Counted from the first letter of the stretch, positions 52,865-63,870 are shown. The stretch: 64,000 nt of DNA from Aestuariibaculum marinum (GCF_014596975.1 NZ_JACVXD010000012.1:32255-96254); one strand, 5' to 3'. Notes: a model not told the origin generated them from the sequence alone. Made by a program: numbers and translations.

Positions 52865-53806
52865 TTAACCCAAGATAGCTTCTATTTCCTTTTTTATCCG
52901 GTTTACGCTATCTCTAACCTGAGACATTTCCTTCTCTTCAAATGTATTAAATGGTGGCGCAATGTAGGGTTGAATTAAGCCCAATACCGATAACGCTGAT
53001 TTTAATCCTTTTAAATAGCTCGATCCGTAAGATCCTATAGTATATATTTTTGTGGCGACATCCATCACCAAATTTTGTAGCACCCGAATGCGGTCAAAAT
53101 CTCTCGCTATAGTCGCGTTATACAATTCAACATACAGCTTCGGAAACATATTCGCTCCACCGTTAACACCGCCGCTACCTCCCATTAAAATGGTTTCTGA
53201 GGTGATTTCTTCAGGACCTACTAATAATGAAAAGTCTTCTTTAAACTTCAGCATATAACATAGCGACTGATAATACACCGTATTAGCCGAACTATCTTTC
53301 AATCCAATAATATTTGGATGCTCGGCTAATCGCAATACCGTACCTCTGTCTATATTTACTTTGGTATGTGAAGGCATATTATAAAGAAATAAAGGTAAAG
53401 GCAATTGACTTGCCAAACTCCAGTAGTACTTATATAATTCTTCCTGACCCAAACCATAATAAAATGGTGGTGCAGCAACCACTGCCGTGGCTCCGGCCTG
53501 ATGAGCAATATGCGCTAAATGTAAACTCTCTTCTATAGATGTATCGGTAACCCCAACAAACACAGGAATTCTTCCGTTTACAATGCGGCAGGTTTCATTA
53601 ATTAAAAGCTCTCTCGTTAAATAGCTTAAACTGGTAGACTCTCCTGTTGTCCCTAAAATAAACACCCCGTGAACCCCTCCTGCAATTAAATGTTCTAATA
53701 ATGTATTTACACTTTCAACATCAAGAGAAAGATTATCCGACAATAGCGGTGTCACCATAGGAGGCACAATTCCCTTAACAATGGTTTGGTTTGTTCCTGT
53801 AGACAT
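52865..53806 (-). CDS. DapA/NanA-family aldolase
   Basis: A 313-aa TIM-barrel class I aldolase. Marks: GIVPPMVTPLL near residue 11, GTTGES, the catalytic-loop Tyr in LFLYNMPSHT and the Schiff-base Lys in IIGLKDSSAN (near 172). The family includes dihydrodipicolinate synthase, N-acetylneuraminate lyase and 2-keto-3-deoxy-sugar-acid aldolases; motifs do not decide. Upstream of the SSS symporter and fucI in the same direction (84-bp gap). A sugar-acid aldolase role is more likely than lysine synthesis. Confidence 0.88.
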   Translation of the reverse strand: MSTGTNQTIVKGIVPPMVTPLLSDNLSLDVESVNTLLEHLIAGGVHGVFILGTTGESTSLSYLTRELLINETCRIVNGRIPVFVGVTDTSIEESLHLAHIAHQAGATAVVAAPPFYYGLGQEELYKYYWSLASQLPLPLFLYNMPSHTKVNIDRGTVLRLAEHPNIIGLKDSSANTVYYQSLCYMLKFKEDFSLLVGPEEITSETILMGGSGGVNGGANMFPKLYVELYNATIARDFDRIRVLQNLVMDVATKIYTIGSYGSSYLKGLKSALSVLGLIQPYIAPPFNTFEEKEMSQVRDSVNRIKKEIEAILG

Positions 53807-53945
53807 ATTAGCAATGCTTATTTTATTTGGTTTAGCTTAATTTACAATTAATCTGTCATTAACTGCTATTTAAATTTAAGAATATCACAACAAAATAATG
53901 CAACTATCAACCATCGGTCAATTTTATAAATTTTAAGTTAAGGCA

Positions 53946-53977
53946 TAAAAAAAGCGGAACAACATTGTTCCGCTTTT
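53946..53977 (-). terminator. Terminator after the PpiD-like gene
   Basis: A perfect 13-bp stem AAAAGCGGAACAA / TTGTTCCGCTTTT with a minimal CA loop (opening to four or six bases), followed on the minus strand by TTTATGCC. Lies 20 bp past the stop. Confidence 0.85.
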
Positions 53978-53997
53978 AAATATTATTAAGAGTTCTT

Positions 53998-56127
53998 TTA
54001 TTGAATCTGAGTTTCTACTCGATTATCTTCAATATCAGCTGACTCTTTTAATGCGTTATATAACTTAGAAGTTACAACATTCATTTTTTGTTGTTCCACA
54101 CGGTTAGCTGCAGCTTGATAGTTTTCTAAAGCTACTGCAGGAGTTACTTTGGTAACTTGCACCATATAAACACCATTATTACCATCGATTAATTCTGAAG
54201 TTTCCCCTTCGCTTAATCCGAAAGCAGCACCAACAACTAATGGTTCTCTACCAGCACCAGAAATGGTTGGATTCTTCATGTTAATAGCTGACGCTGTTCT
54301 AACAGATGTATTTTGGCTAGCTGCTAAATCATCTAAGTTAGTTGCAGATACTCTATCTCTAAGCATCTCAGCTTTTTTCTCTTTACGGATGATTGGTAAT
54401 ACACTTGCTGTTGCTTCTTCAACAGACATTAATCCTTTTTCATGCTTCGCTACTAATTGCGCAATGACATACCCATTAGTTACAGAGAAACGTTTGATAG
54501 CACCAACATTGTTACCTTCTTCAAAAGCCCAACGTACAATTTGTCTTTGGTTACCAACACCTGGAATATTTTCGTCTAAAACTTTAATACCATTTACAGG
54601 TCTAACTACAAACTTTTGAGCTTCAGCTTCAGCATCAAAATCTTTATCATCCAATACTGCTAATTCAAAACTTGATGCATCTCTAAACACCTTATCTATA
54701 GTTGCTTCAGAAGGCTCAATGCGTCTTGCAATTGTTCCAACCTGAACAGCTTTTTGTTTTTCTTTAAGACCTTCAATCTCGATAATATGGTAACCGAATA
54801 CCGTTTTAACCACACCTAAATCACCAACATTCCCTTCGAATTCGAAATCGTTGAATTCAGGAACCATAGTGTTGTATGGGTGCCAGTCGTAACGCCCTTC
54901 GTTCTCTACACTTCCTTTATCTGAAGAAAACTCTGTTACTAACTCTGGGAACTTAGAACGATCTGCTTTAATTACCGCTAATAAACTATCGGCAGTTGCT
55001 TTAGCCTGCGCATCAGTTTGGGTAACGTCCATTTGTGCACTTTGCGCTCCGATAAACGGAATTAAAATGTGTCTTACTTTTGCTGAATCTGGTACTTGTT
55101 TAGCAGCAACTACTTTTGAAATTTTATAGTAACCGTTATCCTTATAAGGACCATAAGTTTCACCTACATTCAATTTAAAAATACTATCTGCAATAGTAGA
55201 TGGTAAACTTGATTTGAATAAGAAACGATCGTCAAATTTGATATCTGAATTTGAATTTACAAATCCTTCATCATCTGTAGTACTTAAAAACCCTTTTACA
55301 GATTCGTTAGCTTTAGTAACGCTATTGTACTCTTCTCTATCTTTTAAAAGATCTGTTAATTCCTTTTTAATTTCGTTTTCATCTTCTACAGATGCTACTT
55401 CATTAAACTGAACAAACTTAATATCTCTTGAAGCTTCTACTTCGTATTGCTTTTTGTTTTTACTTATGTAGCTTGAAATATCAGATTTAGACACTTCAAC
55501 TAAACTATCGGCAATCGAGCTATAAGCTAACTGTACATATTTAATATCTACTTTGTTCCCTTCTAACTTATACTCTAGTTCTCCTTCTGCTAACGTTCCT
55601 GTTAAACCAGCTTTAACCATGTTAAAGTAGTTTTGTTGTAACGCATTAGAAGCAATAGTTTTCTCGTAGTTTACCCACTGCGAATACCCTTCTGCCGATG
55701 TTTCTTTTAAGTTTGCGATATATTCGTTTAACTTATTTTCATCAAATAATCCAGCTTCGTTTAAAAACTCCGGGCTATTTGCTAAAGCAGTTTTTAAAAT
55801 ATCACGCATCTGGTCTTTTTCAACAGAAATACCTAACTCTTCAAATTGAGTTTCCATTACTGCTTTTCTTACTTCCTGATCCCAAACACGGTTCATTACT
55901 TGTGTATTGGTTGCATTAGGACCTAATTGGCGTTGCATTACTTCCACTTTTTGAAGAAAATCTTCACGGGTAATATCCTTTCCATTAATTGTCGCTACTA
56001 CATTGTCGCTACCTGCAAAAGCACTTCCGCTTTTAAATAAATCTGCTAATACAAAAGAAAATAACGCCAGTGCTATGACTACTATTAAAAATAGTGAGCG
56101 TTGTCTAATCTTATTTAAAACTGCCAT
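53998..56127 (-). CDS. PpiD-like periplasmic foldase (SurA-N plus parvulin domain)
   Basis: A 709-aa membrane-anchored chaperone. N-terminal helix LFLIVVIALALFSFVLADLF (residues 12-31) is followed by a SurA-N-like region, a parvulin PPIase domain (VRHILIPF to FGYHIIEI, about residues 350-455) and a second PPIase-like repeat near 580-690. It assists folding of proteins leaving the Sec translocon. Last gene of the envelope run, with its own terminator; 142 bp separate it from the CNNM gene. Confidence 0.93.
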   Translation of the reverse strand: MAVLNKIRQRSLFLIVVIALALFSFVLADLFKSGSAFAGSDNVVATINGKDITREDFLQKVEVMQRQLGPNATNTQVMNRVWDQEVRKAVMETQFEELGISVEKDQMRDILKTALANSPEFLNEAGLFDENKLNEYIANLKETSAEGYSQWVNYEKTIASNALQQNYFNMVKAGLTGTLAEGELEYKLEGNKVDIKYVQLAYSSIADSLVEVSKSDISSYISKNKKQYEVEASRDIKFVQFNEVASVEDENEIKKELTDLLKDREEYNSVTKANESVKGFLSTTDDEGFVNSNSDIKFDDRFLFKSSLPSTIADSIFKLNVGETYGPYKDNGYYKISKVVAAKQVPDSAKVRHILIPFIGAQSAQMDVTQTDAQAKATADSLLAVIKADRSKFPELVTEFSSDKGSVENEGRYDWHPYNTMVPEFNDFEFEGNVGDLGVVKTVFGYHIIEIEGLKEKQKAVQVGTIARRIEPSEATIDKVFRDASSFELAVLDDKDFDAEAEAQKFVVRPVNGIKVLDENIPGVGNQRQIVRWAFEEGNNVGAIKRFSVTNGYVIAQLVAKHEKGLMSVEEATASVLPIIRKEKKAEMLRDRVSATNLDDLAASQNTSVRTASAINMKNPTISGAGREPLVVGAAFGLSEGETSELIDGNNGVYMVQVTKVTPAVALENYQAAANRVEQQKMNVVTSKLYNALKESADIEDNRVETQIQ

Positions 56128-56269
56128 CTGTAATTAAAAATTTTTAAAAAATCCTTGTTGGGATTTAGCTTGTTAAGTTCTATATATGTGACTCCCGCAC
56201 ATACGTCGTGGGCGAAAATACTATTTTCTATTTAATAATAAAAGCCCTTAGATGTGATTTAATTAAACA

Positions 56270-57559
<1,290 letters not shown>

Positions 57560-57751
57560 CTATTTTTTATTGTTTTTATTACCGTATTTGTTAGCAAACT
57601 TTCTTCTGAAGAAAAATATAAAAATCGCAAGGCCAGCTAAGGCGAAAGACACATATGCGCCATTGCCTTTACCTAATTTAGTAATGCCATCATAAAGAAA
57701 TAAAACAGCGAAAACCAGATAAGCGAATTGAAAAATTTTAGAGTATTTCAT
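57560..57751 (-). CDS. Small two-helix membrane protein
   Basis: A 63-aa protein with two hydrophobic segments (about residues 7-24 and 31-48) and a strongly basic C-terminus (RRKFANKYGNKNNKK). No recognised domain. It ends exactly where the CNNM gene starts, so the two are probably translated together. Function unknown; it might be an accessory subunit of the CNNM protein (inference from coupling). Confidence 0.7.
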   Translation of the reverse strand: MKYSKIFQFAYLVFAVLFLYDGITKLGKGNGAYVSFALAGLAIFIFFFRRKFANKYGNKNNKK

Positions 57752-57882
57752 AAGGTTATATTAGTGCTCGAAGACATCAACAATAACTGAAAATGTATTC
57801 GGGTATGTGTTAATTTTTGTAATGTAAAGATAATTAAATTTGAAGTAAAGCGAATTTTAATTTCGCAAGTTTGCAACTATTT

Positions 57883-58437
57883 CTAATCTTCTACGGTAAT
57901 AACACCTGTTACTTCAAGTACTTCGGCGTTTGTGAATTTAGAATTAGAATCGAAACCATTACCATTAATAATATCGGTTTCAGATGTAAAAGTTACCGGC
58001 TTATTGGTAAACAACCATTCTTTCTTTTGGTCGTAGTACAGCTGGTCGGTTTTTAACTCACGGTTATCAACTGTAGTGATTACCACATTTCCTTGTAAAT
58101 CGATTAAATCGGTTTTATTATACACTATAGCATAATCTGCCACAACGGTACTTTTTTTATTCTCCTCATCGTAGAGGTACAAGGTTATACCTCCTTGAAA
58201 CTCGTTAAACGGAAAGTCTCGATTACTATAATCCAGCATTTTTGCGCTTAACAAATTGGCGGTTACCCGACCAGAATCGGTATATTTTAAGTTAATATGT
58301 TCGGCAACACCCATAGGCTCGTTTTCAGACATTCCTAATTGTTGCACTTCATTGTAACTGTTGTTACATGAAAAAAACATTGTCACCGTTAATAAAGTCA
58401 CAATGTAAAATGTATTATTCAACTTCTTTGTATTCAT
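57883..58437 (-). CDS. lptC: LPS export protein LptC
   Basis: A 184-aa protein. N-terminal segment with a lipobox-like MFFSC (Cys near residue 24), then a repeated beta structure: FNEFQGGITLYLYDEENKKSTVVADYAIVYNKTDLIDLQGNVVITT, RELKTDQLYYDQKKEWLFTNKPVTF. This is the LptC fold of the LPS bridge, moving LPS from LptB2FG to LptA. A lipoprotein anchor instead of a transmembrane helix is a common Bacteroidota variant. Between the TPR gene (43 bp) and the small membrane protein (131 bp). Confidence 0.88.
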   Translation of the reverse strand: MNTKKLNNTFYIVTLLTVTMFFSCNNSYNEVQQLGMSENEPMGVAEHINLKYTDSGRVTANLLSAKMLDYSNRDFPFNEFQGGITLYLYDEENKKSTVVADYAIVYNKTDLIDLQGNVVITTVDNRELKTDQLYYDQKKEWLFTNKPVTFTSETDIINGNGFDSNSKFTNAEVLEVTGVITVED

Positions 58438-58480
58438 TAAATATTTTCAACCTTTAAAAGATGCTCACCTTTTAAGAATT

Positions 58481-59860
58481 TTAGTTTTTCCCCACAACAG
58501 GAACCGTTACAACCTCGCTAATCCAACAATCTATTTTTATAACCTCACCAGAACATCCACAACTAAAAACATCTTGTTTAGAAGGCGCTAATGCCATATA
58601 CCTTTCTACAGATTGCTTCCCTGCCGCTCCGGCTTTCATAGCTTCATTGGCTGCCAACCAATATACTGCTCTTTTATTAAACGCCGTGTCTCCACAATTA
58701 TTAGCACTCGCTGCATACATGGCTGCAATAGAAATATTAGGACTGGTATCTGACGGGTTAAGTTTTAATGCTTGTCTGAAAAAATTTCTGGCCTGCCCGT
58801 AACTTCCTTTAGCTTTCAACTTCTGAGCAATGGTTTTATTAAGTTTAGCTTTTTTAAAATTATCAGTTTCTAAACTAATCGCTTCTTTGTAATATTTAAT
58901 AGCTTCATTTGGTTTTCCTTCCTTATCTTTTAAAATACCCAAATAGTACGCCGAATTGGCTGAAGGTTTTAACTCATGTAAGGCATTAACCAACTTGATA
59001 AATAATGGATCACCCGTACATTCCTTTTCAGACATTTTACCAGCAGTTCTTTTTAACCAAAGCTCATTGGTTTTATTAGCCTCGAATTCTTTAGTGTATA
59101 AAGGAATTAAATTTTCACAATTGGCTCTATCTCCTAATTTACCATCTATCGATTTTGAAACTGTTTCATATGCCCCTAACCAATCTTCATAAATCCCCAT
59201 GTTCTTTTTTTCGGCAGAAGTTAAAGTAGCTCCAGAGGATTCCTTTTCAATTAATGCATTTAACTTTGCTGCATAATTAGATACCTCTAATTCCACTTTT
59301 TCTGTTATGTCATCATACTTATCAAATAACTCAGCATCCGACTTCTTTTTTGCATCATACAAATCAACGATCAAAGAAAAATAAGTATACAGACTTTTAG
59401 GATGAGAAAATGATGTTTTATCTTCTTTATAAGCTTGATCAAAACAACTGTAAAGTTTATCATCCGTTTTATTTAAAAGCGCTTTATTGTCGTATTGCAA
59501 TTGGCAAGACTTTGCCAGGTATTGTCCTTTTGGAGTTTTACTTGAAAAATGTTTCAAACGTTCCTCCCATAATTTCACCAAGTCGTTTATATACGCAACC
59601 TTTTCAACTCCTTGGGCCTTTTCTATTTTATATTCTAACACGTCTTCACCTTTCGAATAAATACCTAAACTATATTTTGGACATTTATTTCTTACTAACA
59701 TCCAAGGTTCGTAGGCTGCATCAAAATTTTTGGACTTAGCGCTCTCATAAAACAATGAAAAGTTTAATACGCATTCTTCATCTTGTTGCGAAAAACCAAA
59801 AAGCCCTATTAAAAATAGGGCCATTGATAAAATTATATTTTTAGAACTTCTAGCGTTCAT
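58481..59860 (-). CDS. Exported TPR-repeat protein, paralogue 1
   Basis: A 459-aa protein. Signal peptide near residues 9-24 (LSMALFLIGLFGFSQQ), a helical N-terminal region and at least two TPR units in the C-terminal third (SAYYLGILKDKEGKPNEAIKYYKEAIS and YGQARNFFRQALKLNPSDTSPNISIAAMYA). The end (CSGEVIKIDCWI) has paired Cys. It is a duplicate of the next upstream gene with the same layout. Function is unknown; TPRs usually bind partner proteins, here in the periplasm or outer membrane. Confidence 0.88.
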   Translation of the reverse strand: MNARSSKNIILSMALFLIGLFGFSQQDEECVLNFSLFYESAKSKNFDAAYEPWMLVRNKCPKYSLGIYSKGEDVLEYKIEKAQGVEKVAYINDLVKLWEERLKHFSSKTPKGQYLAKSCQLQYDNKALLNKTDDKLYSCFDQAYKEDKTSFSHPKSLYTYFSLIVDLYDAKKKSDAELFDKYDDITEKVELEVSNYAAKLNALIEKESSGATLTSAEKKNMGIYEDWLGAYETVSKSIDGKLGDRANCENLIPLYTKEFEANKTNELWLKRTAGKMSEKECTGDPLFIKLVNALHELKPSANSAYYLGILKDKEGKPNEAIKYYKEAISLETDNFKKAKLNKTIAQKLKAKGSYGQARNFFRQALKLNPSDTSPNISIAAMYAASANNCGDTAFNKRAVYWLAANEAMKAGAAGKQSVERYMALAPSKQDVFSCGCSGEVIKIDCWISEVVTVPVVGKN

Positions 59861-59863
59861 CTT

Positions 59864-61246
59864 TTAGATATTAGGAACCGTTACTGAACCGTTAATCCAA
59901 CAACCAATGCTGATTACCTTACCTGCATTTCCTGCACTAAAGATTTCAGATTTTTGTGGTGCTTTAGCGCGGTAACTCGCTGCCGATTGTGCTGCTGCCT
60001 TTTTTAAGGTTGCATCTGCACGTCCAGCTTTATCAGCTTCTGCAGCTGCTAACCAGTAAACTGCTCTTTTATTAAACGCTGTATCTCCACAATTATTGGC
60101 ACTTGCTGCATACATTGCTGCAATAGCTAAATACGGACGACCGTTTGATGGGTTTAATTTAAGTGCCTGACGGAAATAATTTCTCGCCTGACCGTAGCTT
60201 CCTGATTTCTTAAATTTAGTTCCAACACGGTATACAATTTTCGACTTTTTATAGTTATCAGTCTCTAAATCGATAGCTTGTTGATAAAACTTAACAGCTT
60301 CGCTTGACTTACCCTCTTTATCTTTTAATACACCTAAATAATAAGCTGAGTTTGCAGAAGGGTTTAATTCGTGTTGTGCATTTACTAACCTAACAAACAA
60401 CGGACTATCTGTACATTCTTTTTCGTACATTTTAGCTACCGCTCTACGAATCCATGTTTCGTTTGTTTTGTTTGCTTCAAAGTCTTTTTCGTATAAAGGA
60501 ATTAAGTTCTCACAGTTTGCGCGATCACCTAATTTTTTATCCATGGCACCAGCTACCTGATCATAAGCTTTCAAATAACTTTCGTAATATCTTTTGTACT
60601 GTGCATCTTTACCTGTTAAATCTGTACCTGCAGCCTCTTCTTTCTCGATAAGCGGATTTAATTTTTGAGAATAGTTTTCTATTTCACTTTCAACTTTCTC
60701 TGCAACATCATCATACTTATCAAATAATTCTGCATCTGTTTTCTTTTTAGCATCATATAAGTCTACCATTAAAGAAAAGTAAGAATACAAACTCTTAGGA
60801 TTTGTAAATGTTTCTTTATCTAATTTATAAGCAGCATCAAAACAAGCATATAAATCTTCAGCCGATTTATTTAATAATTTGTAGTTGTCGTATTGTAACT
60901 GACAAGCTTGTGCAGCATATTCTCCTTTTGGTGTTTTACTTGGGAAATACTCTACTCTTTGTTCCCAAAGTTTTAATAAATCATTTATTACTGCAACTTT
61001 TTGGTCTCCTTCAACTTTATCTAATTTATCCTCTAAAATTTTCTCACCATCAATATAGATAGCAATATTAAATTTCGGGCATTTTTCTCTTACAGCCTTC
61101 CAAGGCTCGTAAGCGGCTTCATAATTCTTTGCTTTTACATACTCATGGAATATAGAAAGCTTAGTCATACATTCCTCATCTTGTTGTGCAAAACCTGTGA
61201 AGCCAACAAATAATAAAGCAAATAAAAATGTAAATTTCGTCTTCAT
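59864..61246 (-). CDS. Exported TPR-repeat protein, paralogue 2
   Basis: A 460-aa exported protein clearly homologous to its downstream neighbour, with shared blocks DPLFVRLVNAQHEL, SAYYLGVLKDKEGKSSEAVKFYQQAI and NNCGDTAFNKRAVYWLAA. Signal peptide residues 4-20 (FTFLFALLFVGFTGFAQQ). TPR repeats from about residue 290. Only 3 bp separate it from its copy and 24 bp from the beta-barrel gene. Function unknown. Confidence 0.88.
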   Translation of the reverse strand: MKTKFTFLFALLFVGFTGFAQQDEECMTKLSIFHEYVKAKNYEAAYEPWKAVREKCPKFNIAIYIDGEKILEDKLDKVEGDQKVAVINDLLKLWEQRVEYFPSKTPKGEYAAQACQLQYDNYKLLNKSAEDLYACFDAAYKLDKETFTNPKSLYSYFSLMVDLYDAKKKTDAELFDKYDDVAEKVESEIENYSQKLNPLIEKEEAAGTDLTGKDAQYKRYYESYLKAYDQVAGAMDKKLGDRANCENLIPLYEKDFEANKTNETWIRRAVAKMYEKECTDSPLFVRLVNAQHELNPSANSAYYLGVLKDKEGKSSEAVKFYQQAIDLETDNYKKSKIVYRVGTKFKKSGSYGQARNYFRQALKLNPSNGRPYLAIAAMYAASANNCGDTAFNKRAVYWLAAAEADKAGRADATLKKAAAQSAASYRAKAPQKSEIFSAGNAGKVISIGCWINGSVTVPNI

Positions 61247-61270
61247 GTTTCTTAATTTTTCTCTTTTCTG

Positions 61271-62572
61271 TTAGTCATATTTCCTTTTTTGAAACCATCT
61301 ATCGTTCAAAGATAAGCTTAATTGGAAATTAATAAAATTCTCTTGTATTAAATTGCTGTTAGTTGTTCCTCTTTTTCCAAGTTCTACACCCATGTTTGCA
61401 TTAGAGAAGAAAGTACCAACTGGTAATCCTACTCCAAAAGATATGCCAAACTCGTTTATAGACTCGTCTTCGATTTGTAAACCTGTATTTTCGAAATGCA
61501 TTCCGGCTCTATAGGTTATACGTTTAAAATAATTATTGAAGGAGTTATATTGCGGAATATAAAAACCTCCAATGGTATATGATTGCGAATCTTCGTAAGT
61601 TGAAGCTCCCGTTCTATATAATTCATTTGAAAAATTACTTGTACTCATAAACAGGGTTTCAATCCCTACAAACCATTTTAATGGTTGCCCGATACCTGCT
61701 CCGAAAGATAATTTCGATGGCATAACCAAGTCTGTTTCTAGCAAGCCTTGCTCTTCTAAATCTTCATCAATAGTATCTACAACAAACTCCTGGCCTGTAC
61801 TTGAAAGGGTTATTGTAGAGTAAGAACGTTCGTTTTTAGAGACCAAATCGCTTTGCGGTGTATAGGTTAAGGCTGAAACAAACTCAAGTTTTTCAGTTAT
61901 CATGGTTTTGTAATTCACCCCTAAATTTACATTTAGACCACTTAAATCTGATCTATTGTTTTCTCTGGACTGATATTGTGTTGGTACACCATCATCATCA
62001 TAATTAAATGCTACTGTACTATTTTGAATATTCCCAAAGTTGTAATGAACATCTAAACCTACATTTAAGCCCTTCATAATTTGATATCCTAAGCCCATGA
62101 ACACTTTATTCACGCCACCTTCGCCTCGAAATCTATGAGAAATACCATTATCGTTTAACGACTCTAATTTGTACCCTACCGATGTATAAGGCATTAAACC
62201 AAAACCAACACCGAATTTCCCCATAGGGATATTCATTGCTAAATAATCGAATGTTGCAGAAGAGGCATTATCACTACTACTTTCACTTTTTAAGTTAATG
62301 CTAGAATATGTTCCTCCAACAGTATACTTAACGAGACTACTGCCATCGTTAAGGCCTTCAAAATTATTACCAGCGTAAGAAGCCGGGTTTCTTAAGTTAA
62401 CATGAATACTATCTGAATAAATACTAAGTCCTCCCATACTACGGTTTTCTACAGTACCTTTAAATTTTAAGCTACCAATGCCGTAAAAAGAATATGGAGA
62501 GGCGGTTCCCTCTTGTCCGTAACTTTTAATTGCAATTACTGCAATAAAAATTAATACAAGTTTTTTAATCAT
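61271..62572 (-). CDS. Outer-membrane beta-barrel protein
   Basis: A 433-aa exported protein (signal peptide cleaved near GQEG, residue 20). It alternates amphipathic strands (VGFGLMPYTSVGYKL, LNVGLDVHYNFG, FGISFGVGLPVG) and ends in an aromatic-rich terminal strand (NFQLSLSLNDRWFQKRKYD), the pattern of outer-membrane barrels. It resembles FadL/OmpP1-type proteins of Bacteroidota. The start overlaps the coaX stop by 4 bp, a conserved-looking but biochemically unexplained link. Substrate unknown. Confidence 0.85.
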   Translation of the reverse strand: MIKKLVLIFIAVIAIKSYGQEGTASPYSFYGIGSLKFKGTVENRSMGGLSIYSDSIHVNLRNPASYAGNNFEGLNDGSSLVKYTVGGTYSSINLKSESSSDNASSATFDYLAMNIPMGKFGVGFGLMPYTSVGYKLESLNDNGISHRFRGEGGVNKVFMGLGYQIMKGLNVGLDVHYNFGNIQNSTVAFNYDDDGVPTQYQSRENNRSDLSGLNVNLGVNYKTMITEKLEFVSALTYTPQSDLVSKNERSYSTITLSSTGQEFVVDTIDEDLEEQGLLETDLVMPSKLSFGAGIGQPLKWFVGIETLFMSTSNFSNELYRTGASTYEDSQSYTIGGFYIPQYNSFNNYFKRITYRAGMHFENTGLQIEDESINEFGISFGVGLPVGTFFSNANMGVELGKRGTTNSNLIQENFINFQLSLSLNDRWFQKRKYD

Positions 62573-63300
62573 TCGTTTGAATTATATAGTAATATTTGAT
62601 TTAGACCTTCTAAAAGAAAATTTTGGTTGACAAATATGGTACTTTTTAATTGGTTAGACAAGAAATTACAATCGCCCCCTGTTAAAATAACTGTTAAATC
62701 TGGATATTTTTGTTGATAATTAAGAATAATTCCTTCGATTTCATTTAAAACACCGTAAACAACACCAGAATGTATTGAATTAATTGTGGAGTTTCCTGTA
62801 ATACTTTTTGGCTTTTCTGTTTCTAACAATGGTAAATTAGCGGTTTGGTTATGTAACGACTTATAACGCATTCTCAACCCTGGGGAAATAGCACCTCCCA
62901 GATACTCGTGTTTATTTGTTACGAAATCATAAGTAATGCAAGTGCCGGCGTCTATAATTAACGTATTTTTTTTAGGAAATCTATTAACTGCTGCACACAC
63001 CAAACCAATACGATCGACTCCCAATGTCTTCGGTGTTTGATATAAGTTATTAAAAGGCAATTTAGTATTAGAATCAACAACTAATAGTTCTAATTGCTCT
63101 TTTAAATCGTTTATAATACTTTTATCCAACTTTGCTACAGAAGAAATAATAGCCCGATTTATAGTCTTAAACGTCTGTTTTAACTTATTTATAGCTTCAA
63201 CAAGTTCACTCTGCTCAACGACCTGCTTTTCTAAAAATTTATTCTCTTTAAAAACTGCTAGCTTAACCAGCGTATTACCTACATCAATTACTAAATTCAT
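62569..63300 (-). CDS. coaX: Type III pantothenate kinase
   Basis: A 243-aa enzyme phosphorylating pantothenate, the first step of coenzyme A synthesis. Acetate/sugar kinase-like fold: N-terminal VIDVGNTLVKLAVF, GVDRIGLVCAA, IDAGTCITYD, GGAISPGLRMRYKSLH and ILTGGD. Matches the CoaX branch. First gene of a minus-strand run leading to beta-barrel, TPR and LptC genes. Confidence 0.95.
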   Translation of the reverse strand: MNLVIDVGNTLVKLAVFKENKFLEKQVVEQSELVEAINKLKQTFKTINRAIISSVAKLDKSIINDLKEQLELLVVDSNTKLPFNNLYQTPKTLGVDRIGLVCAAVNRFPKKNTLIIDAGTCITYDFVTNKHEYLGGAISPGLRMRYKSLHNQTANLPLLETEKPKSITGNSTINSIHSGVVYGVLNEIEGIILNYQQKYPDLTVILTGGDCNFLSNQLKSTIFVNQNFLLEGLNQILLYNSNE

Positions 63301-63422
63301 CTGTTCTATTAAAGCTGTAAATTTACAAAACCAGAATTAATAAACCCCTGCTTCATGTATACTACTGATTACAAACATTATAAAAATTAAAAACCAAAAA
63401 AAACACATTTTTTTCAAATTTA

Positions 63423-63455
63423 TTTTGGTGAAAATGTAAAAAGAACATAAATTTG
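63423..63455 (+). promoter_or_regulatory. Promoter of tRNA-Phe copy 1
   Basis: TTTTG (-33, 63423-63427) and TAAATTTG (-7, 63448-63455) are separated by 20 bp, the Bacteroidota sigma-factor pattern. The -7 box ends 15 bp before the tRNA. Confidence 0.7.
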
Positions 63456-63470
63456 CAACCGCTTAACAGA

Positions 63471-63543
63471 GGTACCTTAGCTCAGTTGGTAGAGCAAAGG
63501 ACTGAAAATCCTTGTGTCCCTGGTTCGATTCCTGGAGGTACCA
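63471..63543 (+). tRNA. tRNA-Phe (anticodon GAA), copy 1
   Basis: A 73-base cloverleaf. Acceptor GGTACCT / AGGTACC, discriminator A, anticodon arm AAGGA - CTGAAAA - TCCTT with anticodon GAA, T-loop GGTTCGATTCC. CCA is not encoded. Confidence 0.96.
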
Positions 63544-63549
63544 CTACAA

Positions 63550-63580
63550 AAATCCTGAAACATTTGTTTCGGGATTTTTT
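63550..63580 (+). terminator. Terminator of tRNA-Phe copy 1
   Basis: Stem AAATCCTGAAAC / GTTTCGGGATTT with one T-G pair, an ATTT loop and a run of T. Confidence 0.85.
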
Positions 63581-63585
63581 GTTTT

Positions 63586-63862
63586 ATATAATGTTACTAC
63601 TCTCTTTATTTAATGGTCGCCAATAGATGTTTAGCCTGAACACGTCTTAGAATCCATACACACAATTTATATAACATTTGAAACTTAATTCTCCCTAATC
63701 CCAGCAGCAAGTAATATTACTCCCGTAAACCTCCTTAAATTTATACAGATTATTTTTATAGGATATACCTGATTTACAACGCGAAAAGCAATACATGTAT
63801 TTTAGATAAAAAAACTTCGTCTATCTTTTCACTTTTCTCTTGGTAGCAATGCAAAAAGCTTA
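63586..63862. other. Spacer between the two tRNA-Phe units
   Basis: About 280 bp without a plausible gene, tRNA or recognisable repeat. Not similar to the sequence upstream of copy 1 except over the last 30 bp that hold the promoter. Confidence 0.5.
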
Positions 63863-63870
63863 TATATTTG
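63840..63870 (+). promoter_or_regulatory. Promoter of tRNA-Phe copy 2
   Basis: TTG (-33, 63840-63842) and TATATTTG (-7, 63863-63870) with the same 20-bp spacing as copy 1. Only the critical bases are kept, showing that the second unit has its own working promoter. Confidence 0.7.

Larger units (their letters stand above)
63451..63585 (+). repeat. Direct repeat copy 1 (tRNA-Phe unit)
   Basis: A 135-bp unit covering part of the promoter, tRNA-Phe and terminator, identical to 63866-64000 at an offset of 415 bp. The upstream promoter sequences are similar but not identical; the downstream side of copy 2 runs past the window end, so the full repeat may be longer. Confidence 0.9.
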
